The notes beneath the pieces are model-generated. The model did not search any database and was not told where the DNA came from. It saw only the letters and a program-made list of their open reading frames with translations. The position numbers and the translations under genes were made by a program. This document shows, one piece after another, positions 8,690 to 15,951 of a stretch of 64,000 bases of DNA. The DNA comes from Flavobacterium beibuense. GTDB lineage: Bacteria; Bacteroidota; Bacteroidia; Flavobacteriales; Flavobacteriaceae. The stretch spans positions 62,001 through 126,000 of the forward strand of contig NZ_JUIW01000005.1 in assembly GCF_004151245.1 (NCBI RefSeq), in the 5' to 3' direction. How positions within the stretch are numbered: the stretch's first letter is position 1; each line of letters opens with the position of its first letter.

Positions 8690-9732
8690 TGGCAATAAAT
8701 TTTAAGAAAACATATAAGTTTGCTGTTAAGTCAGCGCTTTACATATCCCTATTTTCTGCTGCCTTAATGGCAGCGATGAAATTCTTTTACACCGAAATAA
8801 GCTGGGCGTTTATTTCGGCCTTATCCTCGGCAATTCTCATATTTTCATTTTTTGTGCTGCAATATCGCGTAGAGCGTTTTATTTACCGCAGGGTAAAAAA
8901 AATATACGACGATGTTTCGCTATTGGAATCGAGTTCTTTAAGAAACAAGTCGATTACTACTGATATGGCTACACTTACACGTGAAGTTGAGAAATTTGCC
9001 CGCGATAAGAAAATTGAGATTGAAACCTTAAAGGTTCGTGAAGAATACCGCCGTGAGTTTATTGGTAATGTATCACACGAACTAAAAACCCCTCTTTTTA
9101 CCGTACAGGGTTATCTGCTTACACTGCTTGATGGTGCCATGAGTGATAAAACCCTGCGCAAAAAATACCTGCAACGTGCCGAAAAAGGTGTGGAAAGGCT
9201 TATTTATATTGTGCAGGATCTTGACATGATTACCAAGCTTGAGGTAGGAGACCTTAACCTTAATTACACCAAATTCAACATTGTTGAGGTTGTACAAAAT
9301 GTATTTGACCTGCTTGAAATGAAAGCTGATAAAAAAGGTATTATCCTGATGTTTGATATGAAGTATTTCAAGCCAATAATGGTGTATGCCGACAGGGAAA
9401 AAATACAGCAGGTGGTAACCAATTTAGTGGTGAACTCCATTAAGTATGGCCGTGAAAACGGTACTACCGAAGTAAGTATTGAAGACCTTGTAAACAATAA
9501 GATTATTGTAAGGATAAAAGATAACGGAGAGGGTATAGAGAAAAAGAATGTACCAAGATTGTTTGAACGCTTTTACCGTGTAGATAAAAGTGGTGCGCGT
9601 ACCGAGGGTGGCTCCGGTTTAGGGCTTTCCATAGTAAAACACATCATAGAAGGCCATGATGAAAAAATATATGTGGAAAGTAAATATGGTGAGGGTTCAG
9701 AATTTTCATTTACCCTCGAAAAGACCAAATAA
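8689..9732 (+). CDS. Sensor histidine kinase (PhoR-like)
   Basis: This 347-residue inner-membrane kinase is partner of the preceding regulator. It starts with GTG at 8689, sharing one base with the stop of the upstream gene. Two N-terminal membrane helices (about 12-30 and 37-57) with almost no periplasmic loop are followed by a helical linker and the HisKA domain with His130 in GNVSHELKTPLFTVQGYL. The ATPase domain shows the N box (TNLVVNSIKYG), G1 (DNGEGI), F box (LFERFYRVDK) and G2 (GGSGLGLSIV). The lack of an extracellular sensor domain suggests that it senses through membrane partners, as PhoR does. Its 3' end overlaps the convergent glycosyltransferase gene by 27 bases. Confidence 0.92.
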   Translation: MAINFKKTYKFAVKSALYISLFSAALMAAMKFFYTEISWAFISALSSAILIFSFFVLQYRVERFIYRRVKKIYDDVSLLESSSLRNKSITTDMATLTREVEKFARDKKIEIETLKVREEYRREFIGNVSHELKTPLFTVQGYLLTLLDGAMSDKTLRKKYLQRAEKGVERLIYIVQDLDMITKLEVGDLNLNYTKFNIVEVVQNVFDLLEMKADKKGIILMFDMKYFKPIMVYADREKIQQVVTNLVVNSIKYGRENGTTEVSIEDLVNNKIIVRIKDNGEGIEKKNVPRLFERFYRVDKSGARTEGGSGLGLSIVKHIIEGHDEKIYVESKYGEGSEFSFTLEKTK

Positions 9733-10767
9733 GTCTTTCCAGGTTACTTCTTCCGTATCCATATTTTTAAGTCCCTTATATTCGCTTACCTCTTCAAGGT
9801 CGCTAATCTTAAAATCGTCCTGAAGGGCATAAGGTACCAATCCCGATTTTTTAAGTTTTTGTGCCAGGTACTCTTGTTCGTACTGCCCCGGCGTAGGTAT
9901 AAAAAATGCTTTCTTGCCCAATTTGGCCAGGTCCATAACTGTGGTATAGCCTGATCGGCAAAGTACCAGTTCACTCTCATTAAAAGCTTGTTCCAATTCT
10001 TCGCGGCCCATGTAGTTGTATGTGGTAATGTTGTCTTCTTCTGTAACGGTTTGATTGCCGTCTATAACCCCGCGAATAAAAATTACCTCACCCTCATAAT
10101 CCAAAAGTTCCTTTTGAAGTTTCTCTTCCAGTAATGTCCTTTGTGGTTCCGGACCCGAAAGTATTATCATAAGATCGTATTTTTTAGGAAGGCATTTTTT
10201 GTTCAGCCTGCTAAGAGGTCCTATGTATTTTATGTTTAACGTACAGTTTTCAGGATGTCCCAGTTTTCCGGTAAGGTTTGGCGATGTGGCAACATCCGGT
10301 ACCCAGCATTGTTTATGTTTTTTAATAAACAGCTGATGTATGTAGGTGGTAAACCAAGTGGTGTTTCCGGTAAGTACGTTAAGCTGATGCGTCATGAAAG
10401 CCGAAGGTACTTTAGGGCTATACACTCCCATACGGTTATCAGAAATGATACCGCTAATGCCATATTCCTTGATCCATTTCTTTACGGTTCTGTTCTCGCT
10501 TCTTACAGCTTTTATCATGTTGGGTATCTGGAAGAACATCTTCAGCTTAAAAAAGCTTCCGTTTTTGGCATATTCTATTTTATATGAAGGGAGTTCCAGT
10601 ATCTTTTTATCAGGAAACTCTTTTTTAAGTAACTCAAGAGCAACGCCGTCGGAAGCTATAATTGGTTCAAATCCGTGGTTCTCTAATGCTTCAATAACGG
10701 GAATACAGCGTGTAGCATGGCCCAGCCCCCAGTTTAAAGGGGTTACCAGTATTTTTTTGTTTTGCAA
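9706..10767 (-). CDS. Glycosyltransferase, MurG/UGT-like (GT-B fold)
   Basis: This 353-residue protein has a GT-B fold. The N-terminal domain opens with LVTPLNWGLGHATRCIPVIE, a glycine-rich acceptor-side motif as in MurG-like enzymes. The C-terminal domain carries the nucleotide-sugar motif ELVLCRSGYTTVMDLAKLGK followed by FIPTPGQYEQEYLA. It probably transfers a sugar to a lipid or surface acceptor; donor and acceptor are unknown. Flavobacterial homologues are usually just called glycosyltransferase. The start seems to be TTG at 10767 since no ATG precedes the conserved N-terminus. The last 27 bases overlap the 3' end of the histidine kinase gene on the other strand. Confidence 0.82.
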   Translation of the reverse strand: MQNKKILVTPLNWGLGHATRCIPVIEALENHGFEPIIASDGVALELLKKEFPDKKILELPSYKIEYAKNGSFFKLKMFFQIPNMIKAVRSENRTVKKWIKEYGISGIISDNRMGVYSPKVPSAFMTHQLNVLTGNTTWFTTYIHQLFIKKHKQCWVPDVATSPNLTGKLGHPENCTLNIKYIGPLSRLNKKCLPKKYDLMIILSGPEPQRTLLEEKLQKELLDYEGEVIFIRGVIDGNQTVTEEDNITTYNYMGREELEQAFNESELVLCRSGYTTVMDLAKLGKKAFFIPTPGQYEQEYLAQKLKKSGLVPYALQDDFKISDLEEVSEYKGLKNMDTEEVTWKDLFGLFEGK

Positions 10768-10863
10768 AACTTTAAGTTTTTAATAACTATTTAATAAGTG
10801 CAAGCTAAAACTATTCTCTGTTTCGTATATTTCCCTAATTTTACCAAAATTTTAAATTTAACC

Positions 10864-11538
10864 GTGGGAAGTAAAAATAAACTGAAGCGTTTTAAGGAAA
10901 ATGAGACTTTTAACAACGTGCTGCAGCCTACCCGTGAGGAAGCAGTTTCGGGTAATTTTCCTTTAAAAGGTAAATGGGGGAGTGACTTTTTTAAAAATGA
11001 CAACCCGATAGTTCTTGAGTTGGGTTGTGGTAAAGGCGAATATTCTGTAGGCCTTGCCCAAAGATATCCTGAAAAGAATTTTATAGGTATAGATATTAAA
11101 GGTGCCCGTTTTTGGCGTGGTGCCAAAACTGCTGTAGAAGGCGGTATTAATAATGTTGGTTTCCTGCGTACACAAATTGAGCTTATTGAGCACTTTTTTG
11201 CTCAAGGCGAAGTTTCTGAAATATGGATAACCTTCCCCGATCCGCAAATAAAATACAAGCGTACCAAACACAGGCTTACCAATTCGGAATTCCTGCAGCG
11301 TTACAAGAAAGTCCTTAAACCGGACGGACTGATGAACCTTAAAACTGACAGCGAGTTTATGCATGGTTATACGTTAGGGTTACTACACGGCGAAGGGCAC
11401 GAAGTAATTTATGCCAACCATAATGTGTATGAAAACCATGGTGCACCCGAGGTGGTAACTGCCATACAAACGTTCTACGAACAACAATATCTTGAAAAAG
11501 GAAAACCAATAACGTATATTCAGTTTAAAATTAAGTAG
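10864..11538 (+). CDS. trmB: tRNA (guanine-N7)-methyltransferase
   Basis: This protein methylates N7 of G46 in tRNA using S-adenosylmethionine. The SAM-binding motif VLELGCGKGEYSVGLA is at about 50-65, and the family motif FPDPQIKYKRTKHRL lies in the middle. I chose GTG at 10864, giving 224 residues beginning MGSKNKLKRF, because that is the usual start of flavobacterial TrmB; the in-frame opening continues upstream to 10798 with hydrophobic sequence atypical of the family. It is followed after 7 bases by a LysE-family exporter gene and then an alkyltransferase-like gene, apparently co-transcribed. Confidence 0.92.
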   Translation: MGSKNKLKRFKENETFNNVLQPTREEAVSGNFPLKGKWGSDFFKNDNPIVLELGCGKGEYSVGLAQRYPEKNFIGIDIKGARFWRGAKTAVEGGINNVGFLRTQIELIEHFFAQGEVSEIWITFPDPQIKYKRTKHRLTNSEFLQRYKKVLKPDGLMNLKTDSEFMHGYTLGLLHGEGHEVIYANHNVYENHGAPEVVTAIQTFYEQQYLEKGKPITYIQFKIK

Positions 11539-11545
11539 ATAAAGA

Positions 11546-12181
11546 ATGGATATAATACTCCCTTTGCTTTTGGGTATAGCTGTTGCAACACCGGGTATAG
11601 TGCTTCCGGGGTTAATTAATATGACGGCTGCCAAAATTAGCGTAAGGGACGGCAGGGCATGTGCGATAGTGTTTTCTATAGGTGCTACCGTTATAGTTTT
11701 TATCCAGTCTTATATAGCGGTTTCCTTTGCTAAGTTTATTAGCAAAAGAGACGATATCATTAACCTGCTTGAGGAAGTTGGGCTTGGTATTTTTGTGCTG
11801 CTTACCATCTACTTTATTTTTATTGCAAAAAAGCCTCAGTCAAAAGACGACGAAGAGCCTGCAAAAATGAGGTCCCGTACAGGATGCTTTTTTTTAGGAG
11901 TACTGCTTTCGGTACTTAACTTTTTCCCTATTCCTTATTATGTGGTTATGAGTGTTACACTCTCCACCTATAAGTTCTTTTCGTTTGATAATCTTTTTGT
12001 TTTTTTATTTGTAATAGGAGCCATAACAGGAACATTTGCCGTGTTCTATCTGTATATTATTTTCTTTAAAAAGCTGGAGCAGAAAACTGACTTTTTTATG
12101 AAGAACATCAACTATTTTATAGGTGGTGTTACCGGCCTTGTATCTGTAATTACCCTGATTAAGTTGTTGAGAAACATGTAA
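11546..12181 (+). CDS. LysE-family transporter
   Basis: This 211-residue inner-membrane protein has about six membrane helices and the LysE/RhtB-type N-terminus (PLLLGIAVATPGIVLPGLINM). LysE-family members export amino acids or related small molecules; the substrate here cannot be told. A short charged loop with KKPQSKDDEEPAKMRSR separates helices three and four. It is tightly coupled to trmB (7 bases) and to the following alkyltransferase-like gene (2 bases), so the three are probably one transcript without an obvious functional link. Confidence 0.8.
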   Translation: MDIILPLLLGIAVATPGIVLPGLINMTAAKISVRDGRACAIVFSIGATVIVFIQSYIAVSFAKFISKRDDIINLLEEVGLGIFVLLTIYFIFIAKKPQSKDDEEPAKMRSRTGCFFLGVLLSVLNFFPIPYYVVMSVTLSTYKFFSFDNLFVFLFVIGAITGTFAVFYLYIIFFKKLEQKTDFFMKNINYFIGGVTGLVSVITLIKLLRNM

Positions 12182-12183
12182 TC

Positions 12184-12525
12184 ATGACACAGGACAAAAA
12201 CCAAAACTTTTTTGAACGGGTGTATGATGTAGCCCGTCTTATACCTCATGGCAGGGTAACATCCTATGGGGCTATTGCCAGCTTTCTTGGGGCAGCCCGT
12301 TCGGCAAGAATGGTGGGTTGGGCTATGAATGCCTGTCACGGCCGCGACGATGTGCCTGCACACAGAGTGGTTAACAGGGTTGGGCTGCTTTCTGGCAAGC
12401 ATCATTTTCCTGGTACTAACCTTATGCAACAGCTGCTGGAAAGCGAAGGTGTTGAGATAAATGACAATAAAGTGACCGATTTCGACAAACTTTTTTGGGA
12501 TCCTGCAAAAGAATTAGACTTTTAA
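12184..12525 (+). CDS. Alkyltransferase-like protein (ATL, MGMT family)
   Basis: This 113-residue protein consists only of the DNA-binding domain of the O6-methylguanine methyltransferase family. The helix-turn-helix with RLIPHGRVTSYGAIA and the Arg finger region (SARMVGWAMNAC) are present, but the catalytic PCHRV motif reads PAHRV with Ala59 in place of cysteine. Such proteins bind O6-alkylguanine lesions without repairing them and hand them to nucleotide excision repair. Role is by family knowledge; the Cys-to-Ala change is directly visible. It is co-transcribed with the upstream exporter gene. Confidence 0.88.
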   Translation: MTQDKNQNFFERVYDVARLIPHGRVTSYGAIASFLGAARSARMVGWAMNACHGRDDVPAHRVVNRVGLLSGKHHFPGTNLMQQLLESEGVEINDNKVTDFDKLFWDPAKELDF

Positions 12526-12559
12526 CTTCTGTTAATGTACTTTTTACTGCTTTAAAAAC

Positions 12560-12590
12560 TTTATTGTATAAAGTTTTCATACTATCTTTG
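12560..12590 (+). promoter_or_regulatory. Promoter of the mrp operon
   Basis: TATCTTTG at 12583-12590 matches the Bacteroidota -7 box TAnnTTTG; TTTA at 12560-12563 lies 19 bases upstream, in place of the TTTG box. The start codon is about 52 bases downstream. Confidence 0.65.
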
Positions 12591-12642
12591 CAATTTGAAA
12601 TCAGTCTTAATAAGAGGCTGAAACTGAATAGTATAATATATT

Positions 12643-13773
12643 ATGAAACTTGATAGAAAAGAGATATTAAAAGCCCTTGAAACCATTACAATAGCCGGAG
12701 AAGGCCAAAACATGGTAGAAAGCGGGGCTGTAAGAAACGTACTTACTTTTGGTGATGAGGCAGTTGTAGAAGTAGTGCTTACTACTCCTGCAATGCATAT
12801 TAGAAAGCGTGCCGAAGCTGATATTATAAAAACAATTCAGGAAAAGGTAAATGCCGATGCTAAGGTAAAAGTAAACGTAAAAGTAGAATCGCCTGAAAAA
12901 CCTGAGATAAAAGGTAAAGGTATCCCCGGTATATCAAACATTATAGCTGTATCTTCCGGTAAGGGAGGTGTAGGTAAATCTACAATTACGGCAAACCTAG
13001 CTGTTACCCTTGCTAAAATGGGCTTTAAGGTTGGTGTTCTTGATGCCGATATTTATGGTCCGTCTATGCCGATAATGTTTGACGTAGAGAGGGAAAGGCC
13101 AATATCGGTAGAGGTAGACGGAAAGTCTAAAATGAAACCGATACAAAGCTATGGTGTGGAATTACTTTCAATAGGGTTCTTCACTACGCCGGAGCAGGCT
13201 ATCATCTGGAGAGGCCCAATGGCTTCTAAAGCACTTAACCAGATGCTTTTTGATGCCGACTGGGGTGAACTTGACTTTATGCTTATCGATCTTCCTCCTG
13301 GAACGGGAGATATCCACTTATCTATAATGCAGTCATTACCTATTACCGGTGCGGTTGTGGTTAGTACACCACAGGCAGTTGCCCTTGCCGATGCCAAAAA
13401 AGGTGTGGCAATGTTCCAGCAGGAAAGCATAAATGTTCCTGTACTGGGTATTATAGAAAACATGGCTTACTTTACTCCGGAAGAACTTCCTGATAACAAA
13501 TACTACATTTTTGGAAAAGAAGGTGCAAGGAATCTTGCAGCAGATTTAGATGTGCCTTTCCTTGGCGAAGTGCCAATCGTGCAGAGCATTCGCGAAGCAG
13601 GAGACTATGGCCGACCTGCAGCATTGCAAACGGCTACTCCGCTTGAAGCGTCGTTTGAAGAGCTGGCACGTTCGGTAGTACAGGAAACCGTGAACAGAAA
13701 CGACAACCTTCCGCCTACAGAGGCAATAAAAATCACTACCATGGCTGGCTGTTCAGCAGTTAAAAAGAAATAA
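12643..13773 (+). CDS. mrp: Mrp/NBP35-type iron-sulfur cluster carrier ATPase
   Basis: This 376-residue ATPase is thought to carry and insert Fe-S clusters in the cytoplasm. It has an N-terminal MIP18/DUF59 domain (about 5-80), then a P-loop ATPase domain with the deviant Walker A SSGKGGVGKST (104-114), DADIYGPSMP and LIDLPPGTGD. The CxxC that bridges clusters in typical Mrp/NBP35 proteins is not seen; after ENMAYF comes TPEELPDNKYYIFG with no cysteine, and the only late Cys is in MAGCSAVKKK at the C-terminus. The NifU-like gene starts 2 bases after the stop, which supports a cluster-assembly role. Confidence 0.9.
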   Translation: MKLDRKEILKALETITIAGEGQNMVESGAVRNVLTFGDEAVVEVVLTTPAMHIRKRAEADIIKTIQEKVNADAKVKVNVKVESPEKPEIKGKGIPGISNIIAVSSGKGGVGKSTITANLAVTLAKMGFKVGVLDADIYGPSMPIMFDVERERPISVEVDGKSKMKPIQSYGVELLSIGFFTTPEQAIIWRGPMASKALNQMLFDADWGELDFMLIDLPPGTGDIHLSIMQSLPITGAVVVSTPQAVALADAKKGVAMFQQESINVPVLGIIENMAYFTPEELPDNKYYIFGKEGARNLAADLDVPFLGEVPIVQSIREAGDYGRPAALQTATPLEASFEELARSVVQETVNRNDNLPPTEAIKITTMAGCSAVKKK

Positions 13774-13775
13774 CG

Positions 13776-14015
13776 ATGACAACAGAAGAAATTAAATTTA
13801 ATGTGGAAAAGGCGCTGGATGAAATCCGCCCGTTCCTTGAGTCTGACGGAGGAAACATTACCCTTATCGATATTGAGGACGACAAACACGTAAAGGTTCG
13901 CCTTGAAGGTGCATGTGTGGGTTGCAGCGTAAACCAAATGACATTAAAAGCCGGTGTGGAAACAACCATTAAAAAATTTGTTCCGCAAATAGAAACCGTA
14001 GTAAATATTGCTTAA
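13776..14015 (+). CDS. NifU-like C-terminal domain scaffold protein
   Basis: This 79-residue protein consists of the NifU C-terminal domain, a scaffold for assembling or carrying 4Fe-4S clusters. The CxxC pair is C47 and C50 in GACVGCSVNQMTLKAG. It follows mrp after 2 bases and is very likely translated from the same mRNA; the pair forms a small Fe-S maturation unit. A downstream ferredoxin and ferredoxin reductase could be clients. Confidence 0.92.
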   Translation: MTTEEIKFNVEKALDEIRPFLESDGGNITLIDIEDDKHVKVRLEGACVGCSVNQMTLKAGVETTIKKFVPQIETVVNIA

Positions 14016-14046
14016 GGTTCGGCTGATAAATATCATGAAATAAAAG

Positions 14047-14080
14047 AACAGTTTTAGAGACTTTTGCTTTAAAACTGTTT
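14047..14080 (+). terminator. Hairpin between the nifU-like and ferredoxin-reductase genes
   Basis: Arms AACAGTTTT (14047-14055) and AAAACTGTT (14071-14079) form a 9-bp stem with a 15-base loop, five bases before the next start codon. The T tract is short, so it may be a partial terminator or a leader hairpin. Confidence 0.5.
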
Positions 14081-14084
14081 TATT

Positions 14085-15152
14085 ATGAAAAAAAAGAAAA
14101 TGATTAGTACAGATATATTAATAATCGGCGCTGGTCCAACAGGGCTTTTTGCCGTATTTGAAGCAGGATTACTAAAGCTTAAATGCCACATTATAGATGC
14201 GCTCCCACAACCGGGCGGGCAGCTTGCCGAGCTTTATCCTAAAAAACCCATTTTTGATATTCCCGGTTTTCCTTCTGTTTTAGCGGGAGACCTTGTAACA
14301 AACCTGATGGAACAGATAAAGCAGTTCCAGCCGGGCTTTACCCTTAACGAAAAGGCAGAGACTATAGAAAGGCAGGAAGATGGTACTTTTATAGTTACCA
14401 CAAACAAAGGGACACAGCACCATGCTAAGGCTGTTGCCATTGCAGGTGGCCTGGGTAGCTTTGAGCCGAGAAAACCTATTATAGAAGACCTTGAGTTTTA
14501 TGAAGATAAAGGGGTTGAGTATTTTGTAAAAGATCCTGAGCTTTTCCGTGATAAACGTATTGTTATTGCAGGTGGTGGCGACAGTGCATTGGACTGGAGT
14601 ATTTTCCTTGCCGATGTTGCTAAAGAGGTTACCCTTGTACACAGGAGAAACGAGTTTAGGGGTGCTTTAGATTCTGTAGAGAAAGTGCAGGAACTTAAAA
14701 AGCAGGGTAAAATAAATCTTATTACTCCGGCAGAGGTAACAGGTATTCGTGGTGCAGAGCATGTGGAAGAACTGGATATTGAACAGGATGGCGGACACAG
14801 AACCATAAAAACCGATTATTTCATTCCGCTTTTTGGTTTGTCACCTAAACTGGGAGCTATTGCTAACTGGGGTCTTGAAATAGAAAAGAATGCCATTAAG
14901 GTTAACAACGCGTTAGATTATCAAACGAATATAGAAGGTATATATGCCATAGGTGATGTTAATACCTATCCGGGTAAACTTAAGCTTATACTTTGTGGTT
15001 TTCATGAGGCAACCCTTATGTGCCAAAGCGTATATAACAAGTTGAACCCCGGTAAAAAATATGTTCTTAAATATACAACCGTAAGCGGTGTTGACGGGTT
15101 TGACGGGACACGTAAGGAAGCCGAGAAACAGGTTGTAAAAGCGATTGAATAG
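14085..15152 (+). CDS. Thioredoxin-reductase-like ferredoxin/flavodoxin-NADP reductase
   Basis: This 355-residue flavoprotein binds FAD through GAGPTG (15-20) and NAD(P)H through GGGDSA (163-168). The redox-active CxxC of true thioredoxin reductases is absent, and the C-terminal extension (TTVSGVDGFDG) is that of the TrxR-like ferredoxin-NADP reductases of Bacteroidota and Firmicutes. It should move electrons between NADPH and ferredoxin or flavodoxin. A 2Fe-2S ferredoxin gene starts 1 base after its stop, giving an obvious partner. An ATG five codons further in (14100) is an alternative start. Confidence 0.88.
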   Translation: MKKKKMISTDILIIGAGPTGLFAVFEAGLLKLKCHIIDALPQPGGQLAELYPKKPIFDIPGFPSVLAGDLVTNLMEQIKQFQPGFTLNEKAETIERQEDGTFIVTTNKGTQHHAKAVAIAGGLGSFEPRKPIIEDLEFYEDKGVEYFVKDPELFRDKRIVIAGGGDSALDWSIFLADVAKEVTLVHRRNEFRGALDSVEKVQELKKQGKINLITPAEVTGIRGAEHVEELDIEQDGGHRTIKTDYFIPLFGLSPKLGAIANWGLEIEKNAIKVNNALDYQTNIEGIYAIGDVNTYPGKLKLILCGFHEATLMCQSVYNKLNPGKKYVLKYTTVSGVDGFDGTRKEAEKQVVKAIE

Positions 15153-15153
15153 T

Positions 15154-15483
15154 ATGGCAGATGTAACCATAAAGATAAAAGACAGGGATGGGGTTATGCA
15201 CGAAGTGCAGGCACCTACCGATATGTCTATGAATTTAATGGAACTGGTAAGGGCTTATGAGCTGGCTCCAGAAGGTACTATAGGAGTATGCGGAGGGATG
15301 GCCATGTGTGCTTCCTGCCAGTGTTATGTGCTTAACGATGTGGAGTTGCCGGAAATGGGTCCTGATGAGGATGCCATGCTTGCCGAAGCTTTTTATGTTA
15401 AGCCAAACAGCAGGCTGGGTTGCCAGATACCTATAACAAACGAACTGGAGGGACTTGAAATTGAACTTGCTCCCGAGTCATAA
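15154..15483 (+). CDS. 2Fe-2S ferredoxin (adrenodoxin type)
   Basis: This 109-residue electron carrier has cluster ligands C46, C52, C55 and C90 (GVCGGMAMCASC ... RLGCQI), the CX5CX2C...C pattern of vertebrate-type ferredoxins, plus one extra Cys at 57. I used ATG at 15154 because the family starts ADVTIKIKDRDG; an ATG at 15145 inside the preceding gene is less likely. It probably receives electrons from the reductase encoded immediately upstream. A strong terminator follows. Confidence 0.92.
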   Translation: MADVTIKIKDRDGVMHEVQAPTDMSMNLMELVRAYELAPEGTIGVCGGMAMCASCQCYVLNDVELPEMGPDEDAMLAEAFYVKPNSRLGCQIPITNELEGLEIELAPES

Positions 15484-15484
15484 A

Positions 15485-15518
15485 TAAAAAAAGCGCTTCA
15501 TTTGAAGCGCTTTTTTTA
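15485..15518 (+). terminator. Terminator after the ferredoxin gene
   Basis: Arms AAAGCGCTTCA and TGAAGCGCTTT are followed by a T run; this is a perfect stem just after the stop codon. Confidence 0.92.
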
Positions 15519-15584
15519 TTTTAATGTTTTTGTTTTTTGGTAAATAAAAATATCTTTGGGCAAAACAATGCCCAGCCTTACTAA

Positions 15585-15947
15585 ATGACAAACACTGCAT
15601 ATTCGCCCGGGCTTCATAAACTGCTTACGCTCAGGGTGAAAAATATTGATAAACTTACAAACCTTAATGGGTTTAAAAACTTTTCTGATGGTATTTTATT
15701 AAAATACGGATTGGAAGAGGTAGGCTTTTCATCTCATGTTTTTGAAAACGGAAGCTATACTGCGGCCTACTGTTTAAAAGAATCTCATTTATGTATACAT
15801 ACATGGCCTGAGTTTAATCAGCTAACCATGGATGTGTATTTGTGTAATTATCTTAAAGATAATAGTGATAAGGTAAGGGCCATTGCCAATGAATATATAG
15901 TTTATTTTGAAGCAGAGGTAATTAAAGATTTTGAAATTAACCGTTAA
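15585..15947 (+). CDS. AdoMet decarboxylase-like protein (SpeD family)
   Basis: This 120-residue protein resembles the small bacterial S-adenosylmethionine decarboxylase, which self-cleaves to make a pyruvoyl enzyme and produces the aminopropyl donor for polyamines. The cleavage motif is KESHLCIHTWPE: E66-S67 would be the cleavage site and Ser67 the pyruvoyl source. H72 and C87 keep the same +5 and +20 spacing from the serine as the catalytic His and Cys of Thermotoga SpeD, so activity is plausible. It heads a seven-gene run that also encodes an aminopropyltransferase-like protein, supporting an AdoMet-derived aminopropylation pathway. It lacks an adjacent ordinary arginine or ornithine decarboxylase. 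Confidence 0.83.
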   Translation: MTNTAYSPGLHKLLTLRVKNIDKLTNLNGFKNFSDGILLKYGLEEVGFSSHVFENGSYTAAYCLKESHLCIHTWPEFNQLTMDVYLCNYLKDNSDKVRAIANEYIVYFEAEVIKDFEINR

Positions 15948-15951
15948 GCCT

